DNA of 64,000 nt, from positions 27,627 to 91,626 of the forward strand of contig CALEJF010000041.1 of the NCBI GenBank assembly GCA_937898625.1, written 5' to 3'. How positions within the stretch are numbered: the first letter of the stretch is position 1; the number at the start of each line of letters is the position of its first letter. Source of the DNA: an uncultured Clostridia bacterium (GTDB lineage Bacteria; Bacillota; Clostridia; Oscillospirales; Acutalibacteraceae). Positions 19,659-27,537 of this stretch are shown piece by piece. A program made the translations under genes and the position numbers. The notes under the pieces are model-generated. The model had not been told where the DNA came from. It saw nothing but the letters and a program-made list of their open reading frames with translations, and did no database searches.

Positions 19659-20153
19659 TTACGAATCTTTAATTTTCTTTATTGCACCTTTTTCAAGACG
19701 ACTGACCTGTGCCTGACTAATCCCAACCTCGTTAGCAACCTCCATTTGAGTTTTACCCTGCATAAAACGAAGATTTAAAATCTGTTTTTCCCTATCACCT
19801 AAATTCTTGATGGCTTCCTTAATTGAAATCTCATTGAGCCAGTCCTCGTCACTTTCCGAGCTTCCAATCTGGTCCATAACATAAATCGTATCCCCACCGT
19901 CAGAATAAACCGGCTCATAGAGGGACACAGGCTCAACAATGGCTTCAAGAGCGAGAATAACATCAACAGGCTCTATTTCCATTTCCTTTGCGATTTCCTC
20001 AATGGTAGCATCCCTGCCCAAAGTGTTCTGAATTCTCTCTTTAATTTGCATAGCGTGATAAGCAGTGTCACGGAGTGAACGACTTACCCTTATCGTGTTG
20101 TAATCTCTTAAATACCGCCTTATTTCACCTATAATCATTGGAATGGTATATGT
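19659..20153 (-). pseudogene. sigG: 3' half of sporulation sigma factor gene sigG, interrupted
   Basis: The frame reads TYTIPMIIGEIRRYLRDYNT, then IRVSRSLRDTAYHAMQ, LYEPVYSDGGDTIYVMDQ and the region 4 helix TQMEVANEVGISQAQVSRLE. This is SigG rather than SigF (which has IQRFIRDDG). SigG drives late forespore gene expression. Everything before this point is missing, including the regions for core RNA polymerase and -10 recognition. Similarity stops at the Thr codon 20153, where the recombinase-bearing element begins. ylmC downstream confirms the locus. The fragment could not work as a sigma factor alone. Confidence 0.9.
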
Positions 20154-20177
20154 CAGGCGAAAATATAGTAATAATTA
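20139..20177 (-). other. Junction between sigG and the inserted element (attachment-site half)
   Basis: SigG-like codons ACA TAT ACC ATT CCA end at 20153. Upstream, the bases run into the TAA of the serine recombinase (20177-20175). That stop and sigG are in the same reading frame, separated by eight codons of non-SigG sequence. The matching junction with the sigG 5' half is not in the window. Confidence 0.75.
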
Positions 20178-21773
20178 TTTATTAAGGTATTGTTCAAGGT
20201 GAAAATGGATGCTGATTTCGGGGTCACCGTCAGTATGAGTAATCACAATTCGGTCAATGACTTCACGACATACTGTTCGTTTTTCTTCATCAGTCATGTG
20301 AGGCCAAGCGTCAGCAATGTTTTTAATTGTTGATTTTGTCTTTTCAATTTTTCGTTTGATGTTTCTTTTTTCTCGTTCACTTTTTACTTGTGAAACAAGT
20401 CGTTCAATTTCATCTGACAACCTGTCAATGGTTGCAGCATATGCTTTGCCTTTTGCACTATCTGTATCGGACATAGCATATTCCATTGTTGCTTTGTTCA
20501 ATGCTTTTTGATTCTTCTCAATTTCTTTTTCAAGCGAAGAGATAATATCAAAATCAGTAACTGTTTTTTTATTGTCTTGATTTATATAGGACAAACGAAA
20601 CAACTCACGAATTACAATGTCTTCAATGTCCTTTGCATAATATCTTGTTTTATTTGGACAGTTAGGGTCTTTGACCAAATGTCTTTTAGCATGTGAATGT
20701 TCTTTCGAATAACAAGAAATCTTTACATTTCCTGTTGCAGATTCTTTTTGATATCTCATCTTTGCACCGCAGTTACCACAATATACTAAACCGGTCAGCA
20801 TATATGTAGTATCACATCTTGCTCTACTTCTGCGTTCAAATTCATCCTGCTGCTCCTGCCATTGTTCCTCGGTAATGAATGGTTCAAAATGTCCGGGATA
20901 TTCAACGCCGTTGTAAGTCAGTATATTAAGATAAGTTCTTCTTTTGAGCATTTGAGTAACGAGTCTTTCAGTAGAAAGATTCAATTCTTCAGCAATAGTA
21001 GAAGGCGGAAGGTGTTCTTCAACAAACAATCTTCTTGCTTCAAGAAACTTTTCCTTTTGTTCAGGAATTGTTTCATAATTACCTTTTTTGTCTTTGGTAT
21101 TTTCAACATAACGGTAACCGTACGGAACATTTCCACCGCCTAACGGGTAACCACTTGCAACTCGTTGTGCTTTACCCGAACGGAATTTTCTCAAAATTGC
21201 CTTTCTGTCTAAATCAGCAAGCAAAGAGAATATAACAATCAACAAATGTGATGTTGGGTCTAACTCGCCATTTTCAGTTGTGACAATTCTTATATTGCTT
21301 TCTTCCTCAGATATGAATTCAACAAGGTAACGATTTTCATTAACAGGGGACTTTGTTCCACCCTTAGGCAGAATATAGTCGTTGATAAAGCTTAGCATAC
21401 CAACAATATCTCTACCCAAACGGTCCATTCGCGGAACAATCAATCGACGAATTCGTATTTTAGTCAAACCTCTGTTGAAGTCTGTGAGCCTTTTTATGAA
21501 ACAATCCATACCGGGACGCTCCATAACTGTACCTGTAAATCCGTCATCTGTAACGAGGATACAAGCAGTTGAATCGTTTTTTCTGCAACAAGCTTTAATC
21601 TTCTCCAATTGGCTATCAAGTCCAAATCCATCCAAAGATTGCTTTTCAGTTGAAACTCTTCTATATGCGATGTCAATAAGATAGTTACCTTCACTATCTC
21701 GTTGAATGTCATCGGTATCATATAAAATTTCTTCTTTAGACATTAAGTTAATATTTTCTTTAATCCAACCCAT
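20175..21773 (-). CDS. Large serine recombinase at the sigG junction
   Basis: 532 residues. The resolvase-type catalytic domain has AYRRVSTEKQ (Ser about 41) and later PRMDRLGRD; a recombinase domain, a zinc ribbon (CGNCGAKMRY, near 350) and a coiled-coil C-terminus follow. Large serine integrases of this kind insert and excise mobile elements at specific sites, and SpoIVCA of the Bacillus skin element is a member. It has an AGGAGG site and its own promoter, is transcribed toward sigG, and ends within 25 bases of sigG sequence. It is therefore the obvious enzyme for the insertion. Confidence 0.93.
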   Translation of the reverse strand: MGWIKENINLMSKEEILYDTDDIQRDSEGNYLIDIAYRRVSTEKQSLDGFGLDSQLEKIKACCRKNDSTACILVTDDGFTGTVMERPGMDCFIKRLTDFNRGLTKIRIRRLIVPRMDRLGRDIVGMLSFINDYILPKGGTKSPVNENRYLVEFISEEESNIRIVTTENGELDPTSHLLIVIFSLLADLDRKAILRKFRSGKAQRVASGYPLGGGNVPYGYRYVENTKDKKGNYETIPEQKEKFLEARRLFVEEHLPPSTIAEELNLSTERLVTQMLKRRTYLNILTYNGVEYPGHFEPFITEEQWQEQQDEFERRSRARCDTTYMLTGLVYCGNCGAKMRYQKESATGNVKISCYSKEHSHAKRHLVKDPNCPNKTRYYAKDIEDIVIRELFRLSYINQDNKKTVTDFDIISSLEKEIEKNQKALNKATMEYAMSDTDSAKGKAYAATIDRLSDEIERLVSQVKSEREKRNIKRKIEKTKSTIKNIADAWPHMTDEEKRTVCREVIDRIVITHTDGDPEISIHFHLEQYLNK

Positions 21774-21805
21774 ATAATATCCTCCTGACTGTATTTTCTT
21801 TAATC

Positions 21806-21868
21806 ATTATAGCAGAATATTTCGACTAAAACAATATAAAAATCAAATTAACAAAATTTGTCGAAATA
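21806..21868 (-). promoter_or_regulatory. Recombinase promoter flanked by an inverted repeat
   Basis: TTGTTT (21834-21829), a 17-base spacer and TATAAT (21811-21806) form the promoter. The repeats TATTTCGAC (21818-21826) and GTCGAAATA (21860-21868) lie in opposite orientation around the -35 box with 33 bases between them. This fits an operator pair or recombinase binding sites. Confidence 0.7.
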
Positions 21869-21870
21869 CG

Positions 21871-21904
21871 AAAAGTACTGATACATTTCTGCATCAGTAC
21901 TTTT
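21871..21904. terminator. Terminator hairpin between recombinase and small upstream gene
   Basis: The stem AAAAGTACTGAT/ATCAGTACTTTT (21871-21882 with 21893-21904) lies between the 51-residue gene and the recombinase promoter. It can separate the two leftward transcription units. Confidence 0.75.
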
Positions 21905-21911
21905 TGTAAAA

Positions 21912-22067
21912 TTAAGAAGCTTTATCATCAATATTACTATCTTCTGTCGCTCTGTCAATAATATCATTAATAATTCTATCAATTGCAGGTCGCATAATTT
22001 GATATTTTGGAAGGTCAGACGAATCTACTTCCATGTTATTTATAAAAACTTTAACATTAAAATACAT
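21912..22067 (-). CDS. Small protein of the recombinase module, function unknown
   Basis: A 51-residue frame reads MYFNVKVFINNMEVDSSDLP to NIDDKAS and is preceded by AAAGGATGG at a usable distance. Its acidic C-terminus and position just upstream of a serine recombinase resemble accessory genes of mobilizable elements, but I do not recognise the family. Confidence 0.5.
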   Translation of the reverse strand: MYFNVKVFINNMEVDSSDLPKYQIMRPAIDRIINDIIDRATEDSNIDDKAS

Positions 22068-22433
22068 CCTGACCATCCTTTCATTGTGTCTTTATTGTTG
22101 ACACATATGGAAAGAATTAATCAAAAATAAACATATTCTTATGAAATGCAGTTTCTACATTTTAAAATAAAAAATAAAATACCATTTATACTTTTGTAGA
22201 TGAAACTACTTTTTGCGTATGTTTGCAGTTTTTTGTAAAACTAATATTATAATAATAAGGGAAAAGATTTTTACTTAATGATTGGAAATCGAAGAAAATT
22301 GCAAATGTTCTTTACATAGTATAATTAAGTATTACTTATACCATTATACATTATAAATAATAGATTTCCTTTTAGTATTTTATTATATTTGTACTTTATA
22401 TTTATTACTTTATTGTGTTTTGTCTTCCAATGA
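22068..22433. other. AT-rich stretch without recognisable gene
   Basis: This interval contains runs of A/T, a few weak -10-like hexamers and no open frame with a plausible start. I see nothing else in it. Confidence 0.6.
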
Positions 22434-22775
22434 TTATTGTTCCGAAATCGTACTTTCAGTCGACGCGAAATCAATTATTCTATTTCTGGGGGTTTCGTAG
22501 ATGTCGTACACAGTAGTTGAGAAAACTCCGTTGTGTCTTTGCTGCGTTCGGACAAGATAGCCAAACTCTTCTAATTCCTTAAGTGCACTTCTTACACTGT
22601 CTCTGCCATCTTTCGAAAGTTTGGTGAGCCCTACCTCTGAAAATGACCAACTGTCTGGAAGCGATAGCATAAGCGATAATAGCCCTTTTGCTTTCAAGGA
22701 CATTTCACGTTCTTGAAAGTGGTCATTGCTCATTGTGCTGAAGTTTGAAATTCGTTTGTTTCTGTAGATAGCCAT
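22434..22775 (-). CDS. Winged-helix replication-initiator-like protein, short form
   Basis: 113 residues starting MAIYRNKRISNFSTMSNDHF, with SLKAKGLLSLMLSLPDSWSF and a winged-helix region ending VYDIYETP. This is the N-terminal domain of the phage/ICE helix-turn-helix family often annotated as replication initiator or replisome organiser. Family members are usually two to three times longer, so this copy has only the DNA-binding part. It has an AAGGAGG site and a promoter-driven attenuator-like leader homologous to that of the mobilization genes. Confidence 0.8.
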   Translation of the reverse strand: MAIYRNKRISNFSTMSNDHFQEREMSLKAKGLLSLMLSLPDSWSFSEVGLTKLSKDGRDSVRSALKELEEFGYLVRTQQRHNGVFSTTVYDIYETPRNRIIDFASTESTISEQ

Positions 22776-22802
22776 AGTTAAAGGCCTCCTTCTTTAAAAA
22801 TA

Positions 22803-22962
22803 TAAAAAGCCACTCCACCAAAAAAGTAGAGTGACTTGTTTGCTAAATCATTAATTTTCGTTAAGCACGTCTTTAAGACGCTCGTTAATCGTAATACTCC
22901 AAAAATGTATTATAAAAATCTTTATTTTTCTATATTATATCACATATATGAAAACTTTTCAA
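22803..22962 (-). promoter_or_regulatory. Leader A: promoter plus structured attenuator-like RNA
   Basis: Reading leftward: TTGAAA (22962-22957), 17 bases and TATAAT (22939-22934). The leader then holds a hairpin GAGCG-TCT/AGA-CGTGCTTAAC (22861-22885) and an 11-bp terminator hairpin followed by TTTTT (22836-22803), directly before the ribosome binding site of the HTH gene. Leader B at 24127 shares the hairpin and terminator layout. The stem differs in paired positions, which suggests that the structure is conserved. Confidence 0.7.
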
Positions 22963-23159
22963 TTATAAATTCTGTAATTAGTGTAAAAATTTTGTAAATA
23001 CTTTGTTAATTTTCTTTGAATTTTTGTGTATGTATTTATTATGATGTCCTGTATATAAAAACGGAAAATAAACTATACCAGTATCCATAAAATATGTGTC
23101 TAAAAGTGTTTAACTTTTGTGCTGCACATCAAATTTAAGTAGCAGTTTTTTTATGTAAA

Positions 23160-23765
23160 TTATTCTTTCCACTGTGTTTCTTTAGCAATTTCGCAAACTA
23201 ATTTCCCGTTGTACGTAAAATAAGAAGGACCTGCGATTGCTTTAACACCTTTAATTTTACCTGCTACTGCGGACAGTGATGTGATTTCATCATTGTATGA
23301 AACCTTTCTTTCACTTTCTACTGTTACTTTAACAGTAGGGTCTTCAACAAACACAAGTTCTGCACCAACGGGGATATTACATTTAGAAAAGTTAACAGCA
23401 GGTTTCTTTTTCTTTGATTCGGCACTGGTTTTATTTGTTGTGTTTTTTTCTCTCTTAAGTTTATCTTGTGAACCACTGATTGTTGCAATTGCTTCTAATA
23501 ATTCATAAGCCTCTTCAGCAGACATCACAAAAAATTCACGGTTTTTTGAAACACGAAGGTCTGGGTTAAGATTGTCAATCAATTTATGAAGTTTTTTGTC
23601 TTCGAGTTTTCCAGAAGTTTCATATGTTGCATATATTTCATATTCGTAGGGGAGAGCAGTTGTACTTAATTGTTTTCTTCTTTCTTCTACATTAGTTGCA
23701 TATCCGATTTTGACCATATCCTTTAAACATGGATTTGTCATTATATAAATATAGCCTTTTGACAT
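23160..23765 (-). CDS. GIY-YIG (T5orf172-type) protein with C-terminal RAMA/DUF4357-like domain
   Basis: 201 residues. The first 95 form a GIY-YIG/T5orf172 module (YIYIMTNPCLKDMVKIGYA, then ERRKQLS and FFVMSAEEAYELL). A lysine-rich linker leads to a domain with IPVGAELVFVEDPTVKVTV and SYFTYNGKLVCEI that resembles modification-associated RAMA/DUF4357 domains. Nicking or defence against modified DNA is possible but not shown. The gene has a GGAGG site and its own promoter. Confidence 0.75.
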   Translation of the reverse strand: MSKGYIYIMTNPCLKDMVKIGYATNVEERRKQLSTTALPYEYEIYATYETSGKLEDKKLHKLIDNLNPDLRVSKNREFFVMSAEEAYELLEAIATISGSQDKLKREKNTTNKTSAESKKKKPAVNFSKCNIPVGAELVFVEDPTVKVTVESERKVSYNDEITSLSAVAGKIKGVKAIAGPSYFTYNGKLVCEIAKETQWKE

Positions 23766-23802
23766 AGTACCGCCTCCACATAAACATCATATTTCCATAT
23801 AA

Positions 23803-23831
23803 AGTATATCATTTACTAATTAATCTTTCAA
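23803..23831 (-). promoter_or_regulatory. Promoter of the GIY-YIG gene
   Basis: TTGAAA (23831-23826), a 17-base spacer and TATACT (23808-23803), read leftward, about 40 bases before the start codon. Confidence 0.7.
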
Positions 23832-24091
23832 GTAGTTTGATTTTCCTTTCCTACAACTGACAAGATGCTTTTATTAATTTAATCAACAGAAGTAGTGCTT
23901 TTTTTATTCAACAGTTTGCACACCTTTCTCAGGAATATCAGCACTATCGTTTAGAATAATGTCAATTGTTGATGCTTTTACAACATAAGTTATTGTCTTG
24001 TTATATTCCAGATGTGAATATGCTTGTCATTTTCAACTATCCTTTAGTAACAAAAAATTATATTTGACCCCAATATCTTGTGCCAAAGAAT

Positions 24092-24305
24092 TTGATTTTT
24101 TAAGAAATTTGTGCTATAATAATATTGTCGATAAGAAATTCCTATCCGGGCAATTGGAGCCCGATAGATAGACCCAATCGACAGATTTTAAATAATACTT
24201 TGTAGAGTTTTAAAATTAATGAGCGTTCATAGCAACGTGCTTAACTAAAATAATGATTTCAAAAAATGAAGTCACTCTATCTTAATCGATGGAGTGACTT
24301 TTTTA
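24092..24305 (+). promoter_or_regulatory. Leader B: promoter plus multi-domain structured RNA before the mob genes
   Basis: TTGATT (24092-24097), 17 bases and TATAAT (24115-24120) start a leader of about 215 bases. Domain 1 pairs TGTCGAT (24126-24132) with ATCGACA (24177-24183) around an internal loop and an inner stem CTATC-CGGGC/GCCCG-ATAG. Domain 2 (24219-24245) is homologous to leader A. A strong terminator AAGTCACTC/GAGTGACTT plus T-run (24269-24305) then precedes the ribosome binding site. The layout is that of a transcription attenuator or riboswitch of no class I recognise. Confidence 0.7.
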
Positions 24306-24342
24306 TTTTCCCGACGGGGATTCACGTAGAAAGGATAAAACT

Positions 24343-24729
24343 ATGAGTAAAAGAACAGATATCGAGATTAGAAACTTTTATCTCGAAAAAGCAAAGCAGG
24401 CAGAAAATAGAATCAAACAGAAGGAGAAACGCATGAAAGAACAACAACGTAAAAAAGTGAATTCTATTAAATTTACACTTGGTGGAATGATGTTCAAGTA
24501 TTTTGGTGATGATTTGGTGAATCTTCCAAGAAAAGAATTGGAGGCATACATTTACGGGTTATCATGTTTGTTTGGGACATATGAGGAACTTGTTACAAGA
24601 TTTAAAAGTTACGGCGAATTTAGTTTGAAGGCTTATCGAAAGGAAATAGCTGAGGAAGAAAAAATCAAAAGTTTAAGAGCAGGAGATTTGGATAGTACAA
24701 ATCAGTTTGAATATTTTTATGACTTATAG
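24343..24729 (+). CDS. Small relaxosome-like protein upstream of MobL
   Basis: 128 residues with a highly charged N-terminal helix (AENRIKQKEKRMKEQQRKK) followed by IKFTLGGMMFKYFGDDL. This resembles the small MobC/TraD-like accessory proteins encoded before MobA/MobL relaxases. A likely role is helping the relaxase at oriT. It starts after AGAAAGGAT and is controlled by leader B. The family assignment is by pattern and position. Confidence 0.6.
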   Translation: MSKRTDIEIRNFYLEKAKQAENRIKQKEKRMKEQQRKKVNSIKFTLGGMMFKYFGDDLVNLPRKELEAYIYGLSCLFGTYEELVTRFKSYGEFSLKAYRKEIAEEEKIKSLRAGDLDSTNQFEYFYDL

Positions 24730-24774
24730 ATGATGGTACGTAGGAGAGTTAATCTCTCCTATGATTTTGCTCCT

Positions 24775-24850
24775 TTTTTAAAGGAGCGCAATTACACACC
24801 ACCACATTATGGAGGCGTTCTCATTGCTTGCAGGGGCGATGCCCCTAACA
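24775..24850. other. Probable origin of transfer, oriT-1
   Basis: Read leftward, the bases GTAATTGCGCTCCTTT (within 24781-24796), preceded by GGTGGTG, resemble the IncQ/MobQ-type nic core TAAGTGCGCCCT and closely match the candidate oriT at 37031. The hairpin AGGGGCGATGCCCCT follows at about 24831. Position between the accessory gene and the relaxase is typical. Confidence 0.55.
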
Positions 24851-24931
24851 CCCCATCACGTATTTTTGTGCGACAAAAACACATGATAAAAATTGTTATG
24901 TCACAATAATTCACAAAGGAGGTTGTTCATT

Positions 24932-26254
24932 ATGGCAACATACAATTTTTCTCTTACCCCAAAATCTCGTGGTAAGGGAAAGTCTGCAGCAGCAGAACTT
25001 TCATATATTTCCCGAACAAAGTTAAATGATATTCGAACAGGAATAAATCACGATAATAGAGAAAGAAAAGACCTTGTATATTCAAGAGTCTTTCTTCCAA
25101 AGGAAGCATCACCGGAGTGGAAAGATTTACAAAAACTTGCAAATGCTGTAGAAGAATATTCATCTAATCCTAATGCACGAATTGGTAAGAGTTTCATATG
25201 TGCAGTACCTAATGAGTTGTCGGAGATTTCGCATATGGCTATAGTTGAGGACTTTGGAAAGCATTTGAAAGAGCAGGGAATAGTTGCGGCTATTGGAGCA
25301 CATGATGAGATGAAGAAACAGCAAAGGAATAAACATATTCATGTTTTTATTCCAACCAAGCCATGTAAGAACGGTAGATTTGTACAGGGCAGTATGGTAG
25401 GGTATAAATGCATTCACAATGGAGAATATAAGGTATTAACGGCCAAAGAATTTAATGCACTCAAAGATGGTGGTAATCCGGCTGAAAAGATATATAAATA
25501 TGTACCAATAAATGAGGACGGTACAGATGATAATACATTAAAATTAACTCCGTCTGAATATGAGGCTCATTACAAAGAAACACATATTAGGAAGAGTAAA
25601 CAACCAGGAAAAGTAAAAATAGATTTAACTGAATGGGATAGTACAGAGTGGTTGAAAAAAGAAAGAAAGTTTTGGGCAGACTTGTGTAATAAATATCTTG
25701 CACTTGAGGGTATAGAAGAACGAGTGAGTGAAAAGTCATATAGTGAGCAGAGGATTGAAAAAATACCAGAAATTCATCTGGGAACTGTTGTAGCAGAAAT
25801 GGAAAGAAAAAATCCGGGTTCCACAGAAAAGGGAAGAAAGAATATTTCTATCCAACTGAGAAATAAAGGAATTGAATACATCAATAATCTTCTTGATAAT
25901 ATCATGATTGAGAATACTGATGAAAAAGAAATGGCGATTGAAATGAAAAGAGAACTTTTGTGGAATGATGATACTATGCTAATAGAGTATAAAACAAAAA
26001 GTTTTGAACTTTTTAAGAAGATTATTCAGAAATTGAAAGAGACAAAAACATTGTTTTGTGCATTCGTTTCTGGTAGTGAAGGAATTATTTTGATGTTATA
26101 TCATCAGTATTTAAAAGTAAAAGATATTTTGGATTCATTAAAAGCACAAAATCATAATAAAGATAAGTCTGTATATGAGTTAATAAATAATGCAACTCGC
26201 AGGGCTAAGGAAACAATCAAAGGACAAAATTATATGCAAGATTATATTAAATAA
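24932..26254 (+). CDS. MobA/MobL family relaxase
   Basis: 440 residues from ATG 24932 (AAAGGAGG upstream). The N-terminal MobA/MobL domain starts with SLTPKSRGKGKSAAAELSYI and has the metal-binding HUH motif NKHIHVFIPT (around residue 135). The C-terminal 180 residues are helical with a hydrophobic stretch FCAFVSGSEGIILMLYHQY. The enzyme nicks oriT and leads the strand to a recipient. No coupling protein or secretion genes are visible, so this module is mobilizable rather than self-transmissible on the evidence here. Confidence 0.9.
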   Translation: MATYNFSLTPKSRGKGKSAAAELSYISRTKLNDIRTGINHDNRERKDLVYSRVFLPKEASPEWKDLQKLANAVEEYSSNPNARIGKSFICAVPNELSEISHMAIVEDFGKHLKEQGIVAAIGAHDEMKKQQRNKHIHVFIPTKPCKNGRFVQGSMVGYKCIHNGEYKVLTAKEFNALKDGGNPAEKIYKYVPINEDGTDDNTLKLTPSEYEAHYKETHIRKSKQPGKVKIDLTEWDSTEWLKKERKFWADLCNKYLALEGIEERVSEKSYSEQRIEKIPEIHLGTVVAEMERKNPGSTEKGRKNISIQLRNKGIEYINNLLDNIMIENTDEKEMAIEMKRELLWNDDTMLIEYKTKSFELFKKIIQKLKETKTLFCAFVSGSEGIILMLYHQYLKVKDILDSLKAQNHNKDKSVYELINNATRRAKETIKGQNYMQDYIK

Positions 26255-26398
26255 AACCATAACCACCAGTTGAACTGGTGGTTTGCACAGGCCCTATAAG
26301 GGCCGCCTACTGGCTTGCCGACTAAAAGTCGGCATAGAAGTTTGACATCGCATTACTATTTCAAGCAACCGCTCTCGTGCGGTTGTTTGTTTTTTTGC
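26255..26398. mobile_element. One end of an IS200/IS605-family element
   Basis: The subterminal hairpin ACCACCAGTTGAACTGGTGG (26263 onward) and the further stems GCCGACT/AGTCGGC and CAACCGC/GCGGTTG lie downstream of the tnpA 3' end. IS200/IS605 elements have such imperfect palindromes instead of terminal inverted repeats. Confidence 0.65.
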
Positions 26399-26807
26399 TT
26401 ACTTGTTCTTGTTACCCGTGAACGGGTCTATATACTCTTTGAGCGATATCTGGTCATTTGCGAAATCTTCTTCTAATTGATTTTTTATATAGTTTTCTAT
26501 CACTTTCTTATTTCGACCGACCGTATCTACATAGTATCCTCTACACCAAAAATGTCGGTTTCCGTACTTGTATTTTAAATTTGCATGTCGGTCGAAAATC
26601 ATTAATGTACTTTTACCCTTGAGATATCCCATAAATTGTGCTACACTTAAGTAAGGTGGTATCGACACTAAAAGGTGTATGTGGTCTTTGCAGGCTTCAG
26701 CCTCTATTATATCCACACCTTTTTGTTCGCACAATTTCCTTATTATCTGCCCGATATCTTTTTTCAGTTTTCCATATATCTCTTTTCTTCTGTATTTTGG
26801 TGCAAAT
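26399..26807 (-). pseudogene. tnpA: IS200/IS605 transposase tnpA, 3' part
   Basis: The frame has FAPKYRRKEIYGKLKKD, the HUH motif KDHIHLLVSIPP, FMGYLKGKSTLMIFD and the Y1 tyrosine region VIENYIKNQ. A normal TnpA begins about 20 residues earlier; here the frame instead runs into unrelated sequence and has only a GTG. The missing 5' end lies at 44277-44351, and joining the two at the shared AT gives an uninterrupted transposase (YHIV then FAPKYRRK). Confidence 0.88.
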
Positions 26808-26860
26808 GCAATACTATTCTCAATCACACAGGAATATATTTCTTTGCTAAAGGTAAGCTG

Positions 26861-27298
26861 ATGCTACATTTACAGAACGATTTTGAGAATAGTGACAATT
26901 GCAATACCGCAGGAAGTACATTGAGATATTACAGAATTCATAAAGGTTACACAACCCGTGAACTTGCTAATTTGGTTGGTGTTGTCCCTGCGACTATCAC
27001 TCTTTATGAAAATGATAAAAATCCAATAAAGTATAAAACAGCGGTTTTACTTGCTGATATTCTTGAAATAGACCGACAGCTGTTACTTGATGCCTATACC
27101 ACTTTTGTTGATTATCCGTGCGATGCACTTCTGCAAGAAGTTCGCTCGAAACTATCTCTTAATCAATCTCAAATGGCACAAAGAATTGGTGTTGCCCCAA
27201 ATGCTTACTCTGCTTGGGAAAGAGCAACACGAACACCACGCAGAAAAGAATATGAAAAAATACTTCCCCTCATAAAAGAAGCAAATATAAAAATATAA
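26861..27298 (+). CDS. Two-domain XRE-type regulator at the transposon left end
   Basis: 145 residues from ATG 26861 (AAAGG seven bases upstream). Two helix-turn-helix segments are visible: TTRELANLVGVVPATITLYE and LNQSQMAQRIGVAPNAYSAW. It probably controls transposon genes. In the excised circle this frame would be continuous with the recombinase gene (see findings). It lies only 54 bases from the inferred element boundary. Confidence 0.82.
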   Translation: MLHLQNDFENSDNCNTAGSTLRYYRIHKGYTTRELANLVGVVPATITLYENDKNPIKYKTAVLLADILEIDRQLLLDAYTTFVDYPCDALLQEVRSKLSLNQSQMAQRIGVAPNAYSAWERATRTPRRKEYEKILPLIKEANIKI

Positions 27299-27316
27299 AA
27301 TCCACACATTCGACTA

Positions 27317-27361
27317 ACCTCCTGTTATAAGGTAGAATAAAGCTACCAAATAACAGGAGGT
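27317..27361 (+). promoter_or_regulatory. RBS-sequestering hairpin before the small transposon gene
   Basis: The perfect 12-bp stem ACCTCCTGTTAT/ATAACAGGAGGT (27317-27328 with 27350-27361) has a second stem GGTAG/CTACC inside it. It contains the complete AGGAGGT site of the gene at 27369, so translation would be blocked unless the hairpin is disrupted. Confidence 0.8.
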
Positions 27362-27368
27362 CATTTTT

Positions 27369-27524
27369 ATGAACAGAAAAACAAAAATCAAGTTTACAGA
27401 TTTCGAGTGTAATTTGCTTATCAATGGCATGAATGAGTTTCGTAATATGCTCTTAGCTGATGATTTACCCACAGAGGATGTTGATGAGCTGTTGTTGAAA
27501 ATCATTGATAAGAGTGAAAAATAA
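27369..27524 (+). CDS. Small transposon-associated protein
   Basis: 51 residues reading MNRKTKIKFTDFECNLLING to IIDKSEK. Small acidic proteins with this pattern (KIKFTDFE...LINGMNEFRN) recur next to tnpV in clostridial mobilizable elements. The function is unknown. Translation is probably controlled by the hairpin that covers its ribosome binding site. Confidence 0.65.
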   Translation: MNRKTKIKFTDFECNLLINGMNEFRNMLLADDLPTEDVDELLLKIIDKSEK

Positions 27525-27537
27525 GGAGGGTGTTATT

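Noticed and set aside
24219..24248. Leader peptide MSVHSNVLN in leader B
   Set aside because: The ribosome binding site is weak and the homologous leader A has ACG instead of ATG at this point, so conservation follows RNA structure rather than a peptide.
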